Part shown: in pieces, positions 35,061 through 43,442 of the stretch
How positions within the stretch are numbered: position 1 is the first letter of the stretch
Layout: each line of letters begins with the position of its first letter
DNA from: JAODBJ01 sp963782465
Lineage (GTDB): Bacteria > Actinomycetota > Acidimicrobiia > IMCC26256 > PALSA-610
Length of the DNA: 64,000 nucleotides
Direction of reading: 5' to 3'
Assembly (NCBI GenBank): GCA_963782465.1
Contig: CAWAJR010000003.1
Coordinates: 868,001-932,000, forward strand
Made by a program: the position numbers and the translations under genes
Notes under the pieces: model-generated
Seen by the model: the letters and a program-made list of their open reading frames with translations, nothing else
What the model was told of the DNA's origin: nothing
Database searches by the model: none

Positions 35061-35906
35061 ATGCCCGACAAACGCGTCACGATCGAAGACGTCGTCGCCG
35101 AATGCGCCGATGGCATGACCATCGGGATCGGTGGATGGGGGTCGCGCCGCAAACCGATGGCGATCGTGCGCGCGATCGCACGATCAGGATTGAAAGACCT
35201 GACGCTCGTGTCCTACGGCGGCCCCGACGTCGGCCTGCTGTGCGCGACGGGCAAGGTCCGCAAGGTCGTGTACTCGTTCGTCTCGCTCGACTCGATCCCC
35301 CTCGAACCGCATTTCCGCGCCGCCCGCCAGGCCGGCCGGGTCGTGACGTTCGAACTCGACGAAGGCATGTTCCTGCTCGGGTTGCAGGCCAGCGCGTGGC
35401 GGGTGCCGTTCCTCCCGACCCGCGTCGGCCTCGGTACCGACCTGCTCGATCTGAACCCGGCCCTCAAAACCGTGAAGTCGCCCTACGCCGACGGGGAGGA
35501 CCTCATCGCGATGCCCGCCCTCGACCTCGACGTCGCGATCGTGCACATGAACCGCGGCGACCAGGGCGGTACCGGCCAGTACCTCGGCATCGACCCGTAC
35601 TTCGACGACCTCATGCTGATGGCCGCGTCGAAACGATTCATGTCGGTGGAGCGGATCATCCCCACCGAAGCCTTCCTGCGGGACGCGCCACCGCAATCGC
35701 TGCGGGTGAACCGTTTGATGGTCGACGGGGTGGTCGAGACGCCGAACGGCGCGCACTTCACGAGTTGCGCACCCGACTACGAACGCGACGAGGCGTTCCA
35801 GCGCGAGTACGCGGCCAGCGCGAAGAGCCCCGAAGCGTGGGATGCGTTCAAAGCGAAGTACGTCGACGTGACCGAAGCCGAGTACCAGCAGGCGGTGGCG
35901 CGATGA
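35061..35906 (+). CDS. ipdA: IpdA, CoA-transferase-like ring hydrolase subunit
   Basis: A 281-residue alpha subunit of the class I CoA-transferase fold. MTIGIGGWGSRRKPMAIVRAIARS, LVSYGGPDVGLLCATGKVRKV, the ELDEGM segment near residue 98, and IDPYFDDLMLMAASKRFMSVERI match IpdA (Rv3551). IpdAB opens the last steroid ring (COCHEA-CoA) by hydrolysis. ATG 35061 begins MPDKR as in the mycobacterial protein; the alternative ATG 35043 is next to the operator. The stop overlaps an ATG that begins a relic of the ipdB start. Confidence 0.9.
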   Translation: MPDKRVTIEDVVAECADGMTIGIGGWGSRRKPMAIVRAIARSGLKDLTLVSYGGPDVGLLCATGKVRKVVYSFVSLDSIPLEPHFRAARQAGRVVTFELDEGMFLLGLQASAWRVPFLPTRVGLGTDLLDLNPALKTVKSPYADGEDLIAMPALDLDVAIVHMNRGDQGGTGQYLGIDPYFDDLMLMAASKRFMSVERIIPTEAFLRDAPPQSLRVNRLMVDGVVETPNGAHFTSCAPDYERDEAFQREYAASAKSPEAWDAFKAKYVDVTEAEYQQAVAR

Positions 35907-36037
35907 CCGGTCCCAGGCCCACTCGCGCCGAAGTTTGCGTCATCGCGTGCGCCGAGGAACGCAGCGGAGGCCCGACCGCCGAAGGCCCCATCGGCCGGGA
36001 GCGGAGTGACCCACAAACATCAGAGGCGCACGCATGA
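35903..36037 (+). pseudogene. Relic duplicate of the ipdB 5-prime end
   Basis: A 44-codon frame that begins MTGPRPTRAEVCVIACAE, almost the same as the first residues of ipdB (MTNPTRAEVCVVACAE). It starts at the ATGA overlap with ipdA, where ipdB itself would be expected, then continues into non-conserved sequence (EERSGGPTAEGPIGRERSD). It is best read as a diverged duplication of the ipdB start flanking an inserted repeat-like stretch. It is translated, if at all, into a useless peptide. Confidence 0.6.
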
Positions 36038-36795
36038 CCAACCCAACTCGCGCCGAGGTGTGTGTCGTCGCGTGCGCCGAGTCTTGGCGGGGTGACGGGG
36101 AGATCCTCGCGAACCCGATCGGCACCATCCCGATGATCGGCGGGCGGCTCGCGAAGGCGACGTTCGAACCCGACCTGGTGATGACCGACGGCGAAGCGTT
36201 GCTGGTCGAGAACATCGTGCCGGTCGGTGTCGACAACCCACCGAAGGTCGTATCGGGTTGGAACCCGTACCGCAGCATGTTCGACATCGTCTGGAACGGG
36301 CCGCGCCACATTCTCATGGGCGCGACGCAGCTCGACCGTTTCGGCAACCAGAACCTCGCGTTCCTCGGGCCGCCGGAGAAACCGACCGTGCAATTGCTCG
36401 GTTTTCGCGGTACACCGGGAAACACGATCAACAACCGCACCTCCTACTGGGTCCCGAACCACTCGAAGCGGGTGTTCGTCGAGAAGGTCGACGTCGTGAG
36501 TGGCGTCGGTTACGACCGCGCCCGCGAGATCGGCACGGTGTCGTCGCGTTTCCACCGGCTCCCCCGCGTCGTGACCAACCTCGCGGTGCTCGACTTCGAA
36601 ACCCCCGACAACTCGATGCGGCTCGCGTCGTTGCACCCGGGGGTGACCATCGACGATGTGGTCGCGGCGACCGGCTTCGAATTGTCGGTGCCGAGTTCGG
36701 TCCCCACGACCCGCCTGCCCACCGACGACGAACTGCAGTTGATCCGCGAGGTCATCGACCCGAACGGGCTGCGCGAGCAAGAGGTCCCCTCTTGA
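36034..36795 (+). CDS. ipdB: IpdB, CoA-transferase-like ring hydrolase subunit
   Basis: A 253-residue beta subunit. TRAEVCVVACAESWRGDGEILANPIGTIPMIGGRLAK, LMGATQLDRFGNQNLAFLG, FRGTPGNTINNRTSYWVPNHSKRVFVEKVDVVSG and LHPGVTIDDV match IpdB (Rv3552). It forms the IpdAB hydrolase with the upstream gene. The start at 36034 is 128 bases beyond the ipdA stop, unusual for this tightly coupled pair, because of the duplicated 5-prime fragment between them. The stop overlaps the TTG of ipdC. Confidence 0.9.
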   Translation: MTNPTRAEVCVVACAESWRGDGEILANPIGTIPMIGGRLAKATFEPDLVMTDGEALLVENIVPVGVDNPPKVVSGWNPYRSMFDIVWNGPRHILMGATQLDRFGNQNLAFLGPPEKPTVQLLGFRGTPGNTINNRTSYWVPNHSKRVFVEKVDVVSGVGYDRAREIGTVSSRFHRLPRVVTNLAVLDFETPDNSMRLASLHPGVTIDDVVAATGFELSVPSSVPTTRLPTDDELQLIREVIDPNGLREQEVPS

Positions 36796-37856
36796 CCCAT
36801 CCCGCGCTGCACACACCGGCGTGCGCCCTGTTCGGGGCGCGCTACCCGATCGTGCAGACGGGGATGGGGTGGGTCGCGGGTGCCCGGCTCGCGTCGGCGA
36901 CCAGCGCCGCCGGCGGGCTCGGCATCATCGCGTCGGCGACGCTCACGTTCGACCAGCTGGCAACGGCCGTACGCGAGGTCAAGGACCGCACCGACGCGCC
37001 GTTCGGCGTGAACCTCCGCGCCGACGCCGAAGACGTCGGCGCGCGTATCGATCTGATGGTGCGCGAAGGCGTGAAGGTCGCGTCCTTCGCGCTCGCGCCA
37101 CGCGAAGACCTCATCAAGCGGTGCAAGGACGACGGCCTCGTCGTGATGCCGTCGATCGGTGCCCGGCGCCACGCCGAGAAGGTGGCCGGATGGGGCGCCG
37201 ACGCGGTGATCGTGCAGGGCGGCGAAGGGGGCGGCCACACGGGCGCGGTGCCGACGACGCTGCTCCTGCCGCAGGTGGTCGACGCGGTCGACATCCCGGT
37301 GATCGCGGCCGGTGGCTTCTTCGATGGTCGCGGGCTCGTCGCCGCGCTCGCGTACGGCGCGGCCGGGATCGCGATGGGGACGCGGTTCCTCCTCACGCAG
37401 GAGAGCACGGTGCCCGACGCGGTCAAGGCCTTCTACCTCGAGCGGGCGGTCACCGAGACGGTCGTGACGAAGCAGGTCGACGGCATGCCGCACCGTGTGT
37501 TGCGCACCGAGCTGGTCGACCAACTCGAACGCACCGGCCCGATCACCGGGCTGCCGCGCGCGGTGAAGAACGCGTTCGCGTTCAAGAAGTTGAGTGGCGC
37601 GTCGTGGCCGGCGATCGTGAAGGAAGGCCTCGCGATGAAGCGCAGCGGCGAGTACACCTGGAGCCAGGTGGTGATGGCCGCGAACACACCGATGCTGCTG
37701 AAGGCGGCGATGGTCGACGGCCGCCCCGACCTCGGCGTGATGGCGAGCGGTCAGGTGGTCGGCATGATCGACGACATCCCGCGCGTCGCCGACCTGATCG
37801 AGCGCATCATGGCCGAAGCCGACAAGACGTTGACCCGGCTCTCCGGAGGTTCGTGA
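36792..37856 (+). CDS. ipdC: IpdC, FMN nitronate monooxygenase-like oxidoreductase
   Basis: A 354-residue TIM-barrel flavoprotein. IVQTGMGWVAGARLASATSAAGGLGIIAS, GGEGGGHTGAVPTTLL, IAAGGFFDGRGLVAALAYGAAGIAMGTRFLLTQES form the FMN site. It matches IpdC (Rv3553), which dehydrogenates 5-OH-HIC-CoA-derived intermediates in HIP breakdown. The start is TTG 36792, overlapping the ipdB stop; there is no better downstream codon before the conserved region. It is coupled to the DUF35-like gene by a TGATG overlap. Confidence 0.85.
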   Translation: MTHPALHTPACALFGARYPIVQTGMGWVAGARLASATSAAGGLGIIASATLTFDQLATAVREVKDRTDAPFGVNLRADAEDVGARIDLMVREGVKVASFALAPREDLIKRCKDDGLVVMPSIGARRHAEKVAGWGADAVIVQGGEGGGHTGAVPTTLLLPQVVDAVDIPVIAAGGFFDGRGLVAALAYGAAGIAMGTRFLLTQESTVPDAVKAFYLERAVTETVVTKQVDGMPHRVLRTELVDQLERTGPITGLPRAVKNAFAFKKLSGASWPAIVKEGLAMKRSGEYTWSQVVMAANTPMLLKAAMVDGRPDLGVMASGQVVGMIDDIPRVADLIERIMAEADKTLTRLSGGS

Positions 37857-38299
37857 TGGCCGAAAAAGCCCGCATCCCCGCGGTGGAAGGCTGGTTCGTC
37901 GACGACGGCGGTCCGGGCGGCGCCCCGGCGCTCGTCGGCGCGCGGGGCAAGACCTCGGGTTCGTACTTCTTCCCCACCGCACTCGCGGTGTCGGGCAACC
38001 CGCACGCGCCGGGCGAGGAGCGGGAAGCGGTCTTGCTGTCGCGCACCGGTCGCGTGTGGTCGTGGACGACGAACCACTACGCGCCGCCCGAGCCCTACGT
38101 GGCGCCCGACCCATTCGTGCCGTACACCGTGGTCGCGGTCGAGCTCGATGTGGAGAAGATGGTCGTGCTCGGGCTGCTCGCCGACGGCGTCGACCCGGCC
38201 ATGCTCGAAGTCGGCACACCGGTGACGCTGGAGATCGGGCCCCTCTACGAAGACGACGAGCACACGTACACCGTTTGGAAATGGAGGCCGGCCGCGTGA
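37856..38299 (+). CDS. DUF35-like OB-fold protein lacking the zinc ribbon cysteines
   Basis: A 147-residue protein. The OB-fold part is VLLSRTGRVWSWTTNHYAPPEPYVAPDPFVPYTVVAVELDVEKMVVLGLLADG, then TPVTLEIGPLYEDDEHTYTVWKW. The usual N-terminal CxxC pairs of DUF35 proteins are missing, so it would not hold zinc. It overlaps both ipdC and the downstream thiolase-fold gene (GTGA), a typical DUF35/thiolase pairing. It likely helps bind the CoA ester for that partner. Confidence 0.78.
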   Translation: MAEKARIPAVEGWFVDDGGPGGAPALVGARGKTSGSYFFPTALAVSGNPHAPGEEREAVLLSRTGRVWSWTTNHYAPPEPYVAPDPFVPYTVVAVELDVEKMVVLGLLADGVDPAMLEVGTPVTLEIGPLYEDDEHTYTVWKWRPAA

Positions 38300-39495
38300 A
38301 TGCTTCCCGTGAAATCGCGGTGCTCGGGGTTGCGATGCACCCGTGGGGCAAGTGGGGCCGGAACTTCGTCGAGTACGGCGTGGTCGCGGCAAAGGACGCG
38401 CTGGCCGACGCCGGCGTCGAGTGGAACGACATCGAGTTCGTCGCGGGCGGCGAGACGGTGCGCAACGGCTACCCGGGCTATGTAGCCGGCGCGACGTTCG
38501 CGCAGGCCCTCGGCTGGAACGGCGCGCAGGTCGCGTCGTCGTACGCGGCGTGCGCGTCGGGCGCCACCGCGCTCGCGTCGGCCCGGGCGCAGATTCTGGC
38601 CGGGTTCTGCGATGTCGCGCTCGTGATCGGCGCCGACACCACGCCGAAGGGCTTCCTGGCACCCAACAAGGGGGAACGGGGCGACGACCCCGACTGGTTG
38701 CGCTTCCGCCTGCTCGGCGCGACGAACCCCACGTACTTCGGCTTGTACGCGCGGCGACGCATGGAGATGTACGGCGCGACGTCGGAAGACTTCGCGCGCG
38801 TGAAGGTGAAGAACGCGCGCCACGGCCTGCACAACCCGAACGCCCGGTTCCGCAAGGAGGTCACGGTCGACGACGTGATGGCGTCGCCGATCGTGTCGGA
38901 ACCGCTGCGCCTGCTCGACATCTGCGCGACCAGCGACGGCGCGGCGGCGATGGTCGTGAGCAGCCTCGACTACGCGCGCGCACGCGGCGTTGCCGACCCG
39001 GTTCGCATCGCGGCGATCTCCACCGTCACGCCGAGCTTCCCGAACCCGATCATCGAGATGCCGAACTTCGCCACCGACTCCGCGGCCGGGACCGGCGGGA
39101 TGCCGGCCCACGGGTTCAAGGAGTCGATCGCGGCGCGGGCGTACGCCGAAGCCGGCATCGGCCCCGACGACCTCGACGTCGCCGAGGTCTACGACCTCTC
39201 GACCGCCCTCGAGCTCGACTGGTACGAACAGATCGGTCTGTGCGCAGAAGGCGAAGCCGAGAAGCTCGTGCGCGACGGCGAGACGACCATCGGCGGCCGC
39301 GTCCCGGTGAACCCGAGCGGCGGCCTCGCTTGCTTCGGCGAAGCCGTCCCCGCGCAGGCGATCGCGCAGGTGTGCGAGCTCACGTGGCAGTTGCGCGGCC
39401 AGGCCGGCAACCGGCAGGTCGAGGGTGCGCACGTCGGGCTCACCATCAACCAGGGCCTCTTCGGCCATGGTTCGTCGGTCATCGCCGTCCGCTGA
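38296..39495 (+). CDS. Thiolase-superfamily protein paired with DUF35
   Basis: A 399-residue thiolase-fold protein. Unlike the Ltp proteins here it keeps a cysteine at the nucleophile position (SSYAACASGATALASARAQ) and has VNPSGGLACFGEAVPAQA near the C-terminus. It may cleave a beta-keto acyl-CoA released after ring opening. The GTG start 38296 overlaps the DUF35-like stop. It is the last gene of the ipdABC operon. A strong inverted repeat follows the stop. Confidence 0.8.
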   Translation: MNASREIAVLGVAMHPWGKWGRNFVEYGVVAAKDALADAGVEWNDIEFVAGGETVRNGYPGYVAGATFAQALGWNGAQVASSYAACASGATALASARAQILAGFCDVALVIGADTTPKGFLAPNKGERGDDPDWLRFRLLGATNPTYFGLYARRRMEMYGATSEDFARVKVKNARHGLHNPNARFRKEVTVDDVMASPIVSEPLRLLDICATSDGAAAMVVSSLDYARARGVADPVRIAAISTVTPSFPNPIIEMPNFATDSAAGTGGMPAHGFKESIAARAYAEAGIGPDDLDVAEVYDLSTALELDWYEQIGLCAEGEAEKLVRDGETTIGGRVPVNPSGGLACFGEAVPAQAIAQVCELTWQLRGQAGNRQVEGAHVGLTINQGLFGHGSSVIAVR

Positions 39496-39512
39496 CCCCG
39501 GCCCCCCACTGG

Positions 39513-39560
39513 TTTTGATGCAGCAAGAACGCGCCACGGCGCGCTTTCGCTACATCAAAA
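39513..39560. terminator. Inverted repeat between convergent genes
   Basis: TTTTGATG and GCGCC on the left pair with GGCGC and CATCAAAA on the right, with imperfect pairing between. It lies between the thiolase stop and the DJ-1 stop, both reading inward, so it probably stops transcription from both sides. A clear U-tail is not present. Confidence 0.6.
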
Positions 39561-39565
39561 CGAGT

Positions 39566-40196
39566 TCAGCGGGAGGCGAGGAGGGCGCGGTAACGCTCGA
39601 CGATCTCCGCGGGTGCCTTCTCGGGCGAACCGGCATCGAACGGCGGCTGCGGGTCGTACTCGATGCCGAGTTGCACGAGTTGGGCGACGTCGTCGCCGGC
39701 GATGCGGGCGAGGAGGTGCAGGCCCATGTCGATCCCCGACGAGACGCCCGCGGCGGTGACGATCTTGCCCTCGGTCACGACCCGTTCGAGCGTCGGCGTC
39801 GCGCCGTAGCTGCGTAACGTTTCGAGCTCGGTCCAGTGCGAGGTGGCGCGCAGCCCGCGGAGCAGGCCCGGCCGCACCGAGCACCAACGATCCCGTGCAG
39901 ACCGACGTCGTCCACGTGGTGTGGGCGTGCACGTCGCGCACGTAGTCGACCACGTCGCCGTCGTCGATGAGCGAGCGCGTCCCGAAGCCCCCGGGCACCA
40001 CGATGATGTCGGGCCGAGGGACGTCGCGCAACGCGTAGTCGGCGACGAGCGCGATCTTGTGCCGGTCGGTGCGGTACTCGCCCGCTTCCTTTGCGGCGAA
40101 CTTCACCTCCGCGCCGGGGAGCCGCTGCAGCACTTCGTACGGGCCGATCGCGTCGAGCGCGGTGACCCGATCGAACAGGACGAACACGATTTCCAT
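39566..40196 (-). CDS. DJ-1/PfpI family protein (frameshifted)
   Basis: Two frames make one DJ-1/PfpI domain. From ATG 40196: MEIVFVLFDRVTALDAIGPYEVLQRLPG, IIVVPGGFGTRSLIDDG and SVCTGSLVLGAAG (nucleophile elbow cysteine). After an extra C near 39866 it continues LLRGLRATSHWTELETLRSYGATPTLERVV and SSGIDMGLHLLARIAGDDVAQLVQLGIEYDPQPPFDAG. The family includes isonitrile hydratases and amidases. It is transcribed after the GATase/AraC regulator, a common pairing. Confidence 0.78.
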
Positions 40197-40207
40197 CTTG
40201 AAACCTT

Positions 40208-41179
40208 TCAAGCCGAGAGGTGGAACCGTTGGCGGTAGTCGCTCGGTGCAACACCGAGCCGGCGCGCGAACGCGCGGCGCATCGTGTCGAGCGAACCGAA
40301 CCCGGCGTCGCGCGCGACCTCGGCGAACGACATCCCCGTCGTTTCGAGCAGGCGCCGCGCGTGCTCGACCCGGCTCCGTTCGACGTACACGGCGGGCGTG
40401 ATGCCCACCTCGTCGCGGAACGCGCGGGCGAAATGGCGAGGGCTCATCGCGCAGTGCGCGGCGAGCGCCGCGACCGAGAGGTCGTCGCGTGGGCGTTCGG
40501 CGATCCATGCCTGCACGTCGCGCAACCCGATGCGCTCGGCGTGCCCGGCATCCAGTTGCGCACTGAACTGCGACTGACCGCCCGGTCGGCGCACGAACAG
40601 GACCAGTTGGCGGGCGACCGCGAGTGCGAGATCGCGGCCGGCGTCGTCCTCCACGAAGGCCAGCGCGAGGTCCATGCCGGAGGTGACTCCGGCCGAAGTC
40701 GCGACGTTGCCGTCGCGCACGAAGATCGGATCGGGGTCGACGTCGACTGACGGGTAGCGGCGCGCGAGGTCGTCGCACACACTCCAGTGCGTCGTCGCGC
40801 GCCGGCCGTCGAGCAGACCCGCTTCGGCGAGGACGAACGCACCCGAGCACACCGACGCGACGCGCCGGCAACGAGGGGCGGTGCGGCGAAGCCAGCGCAG
40901 CAGCGCCGCGTCGCGCACCGCATCGGGGATGCCCCGGCCGCCCGCGACGATGAGCGTGTCGATCTCGCCCCGCACCGCCGCGAGCCGGCGGTGGGGCGCG
41001 ATCAGCAAACCGCTCGACGATGCGAACGGCTCGCCGGTCGTGGTCACGACCTCGGTGGAGTACCGCGCGGTGCCGCACTCGCGGTCGGCCAGCGAGAACA
41101 CCTCGAGGGGCCCGGCGACGTCGAGCAACTGCACGTCGGGGAAGGCGATGATCACGATGCGGCGAACCATGGGCGCCAT
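40208..41179 (-). CDS. AraC-family regulator with DJ-1/GATase1-like sensor domain
   Basis: A 323-residue regulator. The N-terminal half (RIVIIAFPDVQLLDVAGPLEVFSLAD, SVCSGAFVLAEAGLLDGRRATTHW) is DJ-1/PfpI-like, and the C-terminal 100 residues are a double AraC HTH (DDLSVAALAAHCAMSPRHFARAFRDEVG, GMSFAEVARDAGFGSLDTMRRAFARRLGVAPSDYR). ATG 41179 starts MAPMVRRIVIIAF; the frame to 41248 would run toward the operator. It likely controls the adjacent DJ-1 gene and perhaps fadE31. It is divergent from fadE31 across the 19-bp palindrome. Confidence 0.85.
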   Translation of the reverse strand: MAPMVRRIVIIAFPDVQLLDVAGPLEVFSLADRECGTARYSTEVVTTTGEPFASSSGLLIAPHRRLAAVRGEIDTLIVAGGRGIPDAVRDAALLRWLRRTAPRCRRVASVCSGAFVLAEAGLLDGRRATTHWSVCDDLARRYPSVDVDPDPIFVRDGNVATSAGVTSGMDLALAFVEDDAGRDLALAVARQLVLFVRRPGGQSQFSAQLDAGHAERIGLRDVQAWIAERPRDDLSVAALAAHCAMSPRHFARAFRDEVGITPAVYVERSRVEHARRLLETTGMSFAEVARDAGFGSLDTMRRAFARRLGVAPSDYRQRFHLSA

Positions 41180-41259
41180 CTTCACCCGATCGGCGGTTGG
41201 CAGCAATGCCCTAGCGCCTGCAGATCCTGCCATCGTCACCCCGCTCACCGGGCCGGGTA

Positions 41260-41278
41260 ATCTGACGGCCCGTCAGAT
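41260..41278. promoter_or_regulatory. TGACG-type operator, 19-bp palindrome before fadE31
   Basis: The 19 bases are identical to 35024-35042. TAATCT at 41258-41263 is a -10-like hexamer whose last T begins TGACG. The site ends 23 bases before the fadE31 start and lies 80 bases from the divergent AraC gene. A repressor here would block polymerase directly. Confidence 0.72.
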
Positions 41279-41301
41279 CGCATGGAGCAACCCCGGCGCG
41301 C

Positions 41302-42453
41302 GTGGACCTCACCTTCAGCCCCGAAGAAGAAGCGTTCAGGACCGAGTGCCGCGCCTGGCTCGAAGCGCATGTGCCCCGCCCGCCACTCGCGTCGGGCGAC
41401 ACCCGTGACGGGTTCGCAGCCCATCTCGAGTGGGAGCGCACCCTGTTCGACGCCCGGTTCGCGGTCGTGTCGTGGCCCGCGGCCTACGGCGGGCGCGACG
41501 CGAGCCTGTGGGAATGGTTGATCTTCGAAGAGGAGTACTACCGCGCCGGCGCGCCGCAGCGGGTGACGCAGAACGGCATCTTCCTCCTCGCGCCGACGAT
41601 CTTCGAGTTCGGCACGCAGGAGCAGCAGGATCGCATCCTGCCGAAGATGGCTTCGGGTGAAGAAGCGTGGTGCCAGGGCTGGTCCGAGCCGAACGCAGGC
41701 AGCGATCTCGCCGGCATCCAGTCGAGGGCGGTTCGCGACGACGCGGCAGGCGGTTGGCGGATCACGGGCCAGAAAACGTGGACGACTCGCGGCGCGTTCT
41801 GCACGCACCTGTTCGGCTTGTTCCGCACCGACCCCGAAGCCGAACGCCACCGCGGTCTCACCTACCTGCTGGTCGACCTGCGCACGCCCGGGATAACGGT
41901 CCGCCCCGTCGAACGGCTCGACGGCGACGAAGGGTTCGCGGAGGTGTTCTTCGACGACGCGTTCGTGCCCGACGCGAACGTGCTCGGTGAACCGAACCAG
42001 GGTTGGGGGGTCGCGATGGCGACGACCGGTTCGGAGCGGGGGCTCACGCTCCGTTCACCCGGGCGGTTCATGGCCACCGCGCAGCGTCTCATCGACCTGG
42101 CCGCGGTACACGCGAACGACGCCGGCCCGGCGCTTCGCGAACGCCTCGTGCAGGCCCACATCGACGCCGACGCGTACCGGTGGCAGACCTTCTGGACGGT
42201 CACCCGAATCGCCGAGGGCAAACCCGCCGGGCCGGAATCGAGCCTGGTGAAACTGTGGTGGAGCGAACTCGACGTTCGGCTGCACGAGCTCGCCCTCGAA
42301 CTGCTCGGTCCGCACGCCGAACTGCTCGACGGCGACGACGCCGCCTGGATGAAGGGGTACGAGTTCGCGCTGGCCGGCCCGATCTACGCGGGCACCAACG
42401 AGATCCAGCGCAACGTCGTGGCCGAGCGCGTCCTCGGGCTCCCGAGGAAATAG
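41302..42453 (+). CDS. fadE31: Acyl-CoA dehydrogenase, FadE31-like
   Basis: A 383-residue flavoprotein. GFAAHLEWERTLFDARFAVVSWPAAYGGRDASLWEWLIFEEEYYRAGAP, GLFRTDPEAERHRGLTYLLVDLR, LRSPGRFMATAQRLIDL and GPIYAGTNEIQRNVVAERVLGLPRK match FadE31 (Rv3562). FadE31-33 act in the last dehydrogenation of the opened ring acyl-CoA before thiolysis. Start GTG 41302 lies 23 bases after the operator. It is followed two bases later by a second, shorter fadE, as expected for a heteromeric pair. Confidence 0.85.
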   Translation: MDLTFSPEEEAFRTECRAWLEAHVPRPPLASGDTRDGFAAHLEWERTLFDARFAVVSWPAAYGGRDASLWEWLIFEEEYYRAGAPQRVTQNGIFLLAPTIFEFGTQEQQDRILPKMASGEEAWCQGWSEPNAGSDLAGIQSRAVRDDAAGGWRITGQKTWTTRGAFCTHLFGLFRTDPEAERHRGLTYLLVDLRTPGITVRPVERLDGDEGFAEVFFDDAFVPDANVLGEPNQGWGVAMATTGSERGLTLRSPGRFMATAQRLIDLAAVHANDAGPALRERLVQAHIDADAYRWQTFWTVTRIAEGKPAGPESSLVKLWWSELDVRLHELALELLGPHAELLDGDDAAWMKGYEFALAGPIYAGTNEIQRNVVAERVLGLPRK

Positions 42454-42455
42454 GC

Positions 42456-43442
42456 ATGCGCTTCTCGTTCACCGAGGAACAGATCGAGTTCCGCGACGCG
42501 GTACACGATTTCCTCGCCAAGGAGTGCACCCCGGAACGGCTGCGCGAAGCCTGGTCGAACGGCACCGGTCGGGTGCCCGGGCTCTGGGCCCAACTGGCCG
42601 ACATGGGCGTGGTCGGGATGCTCGCACCCGAAGCGAACGGCGGCCTCGCGATGAACGAGGTCGACCTCGTGCTCATCCTCGAAGAAACCGGCCGCGTCGC
42701 GCTGCCCGAACCGGTGGTCGAGACGGCCGCGGTCGCGGTCCCCTGGTTGGTCGCGCGGGAACACCGGCGTCTCGACGACATCGTGAAGGGCACCGCGACC
42801 GCAACGGTCACCGGTGTGCCCGTCGAACTCGCCGCGTACGCCGACGTCGCGCGGGTGTTCCTCCACACCAACGGCACGGAGATCACACCGACCGACATGC
42901 GCCGCCACCCCTCGGTCGACGGCAGCCGCCGCCTCTTCCAACTCGCGCACGCCGGGTACGAGACGGTCACGGTCGCGACCGTCCGCCAGGGCGAGCTGAT
43001 CGTCGACCGCGGCGCGCTGGGAACGGCCGCGCAACTCCTCGGCCTCGCCGACCGGATGATCGAAATGACGGTCGAGTACGTGAAGGAGCGCAAGCAGTTC
43101 GGTGTCCCGGTCGGCTCGTTCCAGGCGGTGAAGCACCACCTCGCCAACGCCCGGCTGGCGCTCGAATTCGCCCGACCGCTCGTCTACCGCGCCGCGTACT
43201 CGATCGCGCACGAAGACCCCGATCGCGCGACGCACGTGTCGATGGCGAAGGCGAACGCGTCCGACGCCGCGCAGACCGCGGCCCGCGTCGCGCTGCAATG
43301 TCACGGCGCGATCGGCTACACCACGGAGTACGACCTGCACCTGTTCCTGAAACGCACCTGGTCGCTGGCGCGCGCGTGGGGTGATCCCGCGTGGCATCGC
43401 CGGCGTATCGAAGCCGTCCTGCTCGGAGGAACCCATGCCTGA
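42456..43442 (+). CDS. Acyl-CoA dehydrogenase subunit, FadE32/FadE33-like
   Basis: A 328-residue acyl-CoA dehydrogenase, shorter than a classic one, typical of the beta subunits FadE32/FadE33. RFSFTEEQIEFRDAVHDFLAKECTPERLREAW, ERKQFGVPVGSFQAVKHHLANARLALEFARPLVYRAAY and ALQCHGAIGYTTEYDLHLFLKRTW are visible. It probably forms a heterotetramer with the FadE31-like protein. ATG 42456. The last eight bases overlap the start of fadA6. Which of FadE32 or FadE33 it equals cannot be settled by eye. Confidence 0.82.
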   Translation: MRFSFTEEQIEFRDAVHDFLAKECTPERLREAWSNGTGRVPGLWAQLADMGVVGMLAPEANGGLAMNEVDLVLILEETGRVALPEPVVETAAVAVPWLVAREHRRLDDIVKGTATATVTGVPVELAAYADVARVFLHTNGTEITPTDMRRHPSVDGSRRLFQLAHAGYETVTVATVRQGELIVDRGALGTAAQLLGLADRMIEMTVEYVKERKQFGVPVGSFQAVKHHLANARLALEFARPLVYRAAYSIAHEDPDRATHVSMAKANASDAAQTAARVALQCHGAIGYTTEYDLHLFLKRTWSLARAWGDPAWHRRRIEAVLLGGTHA

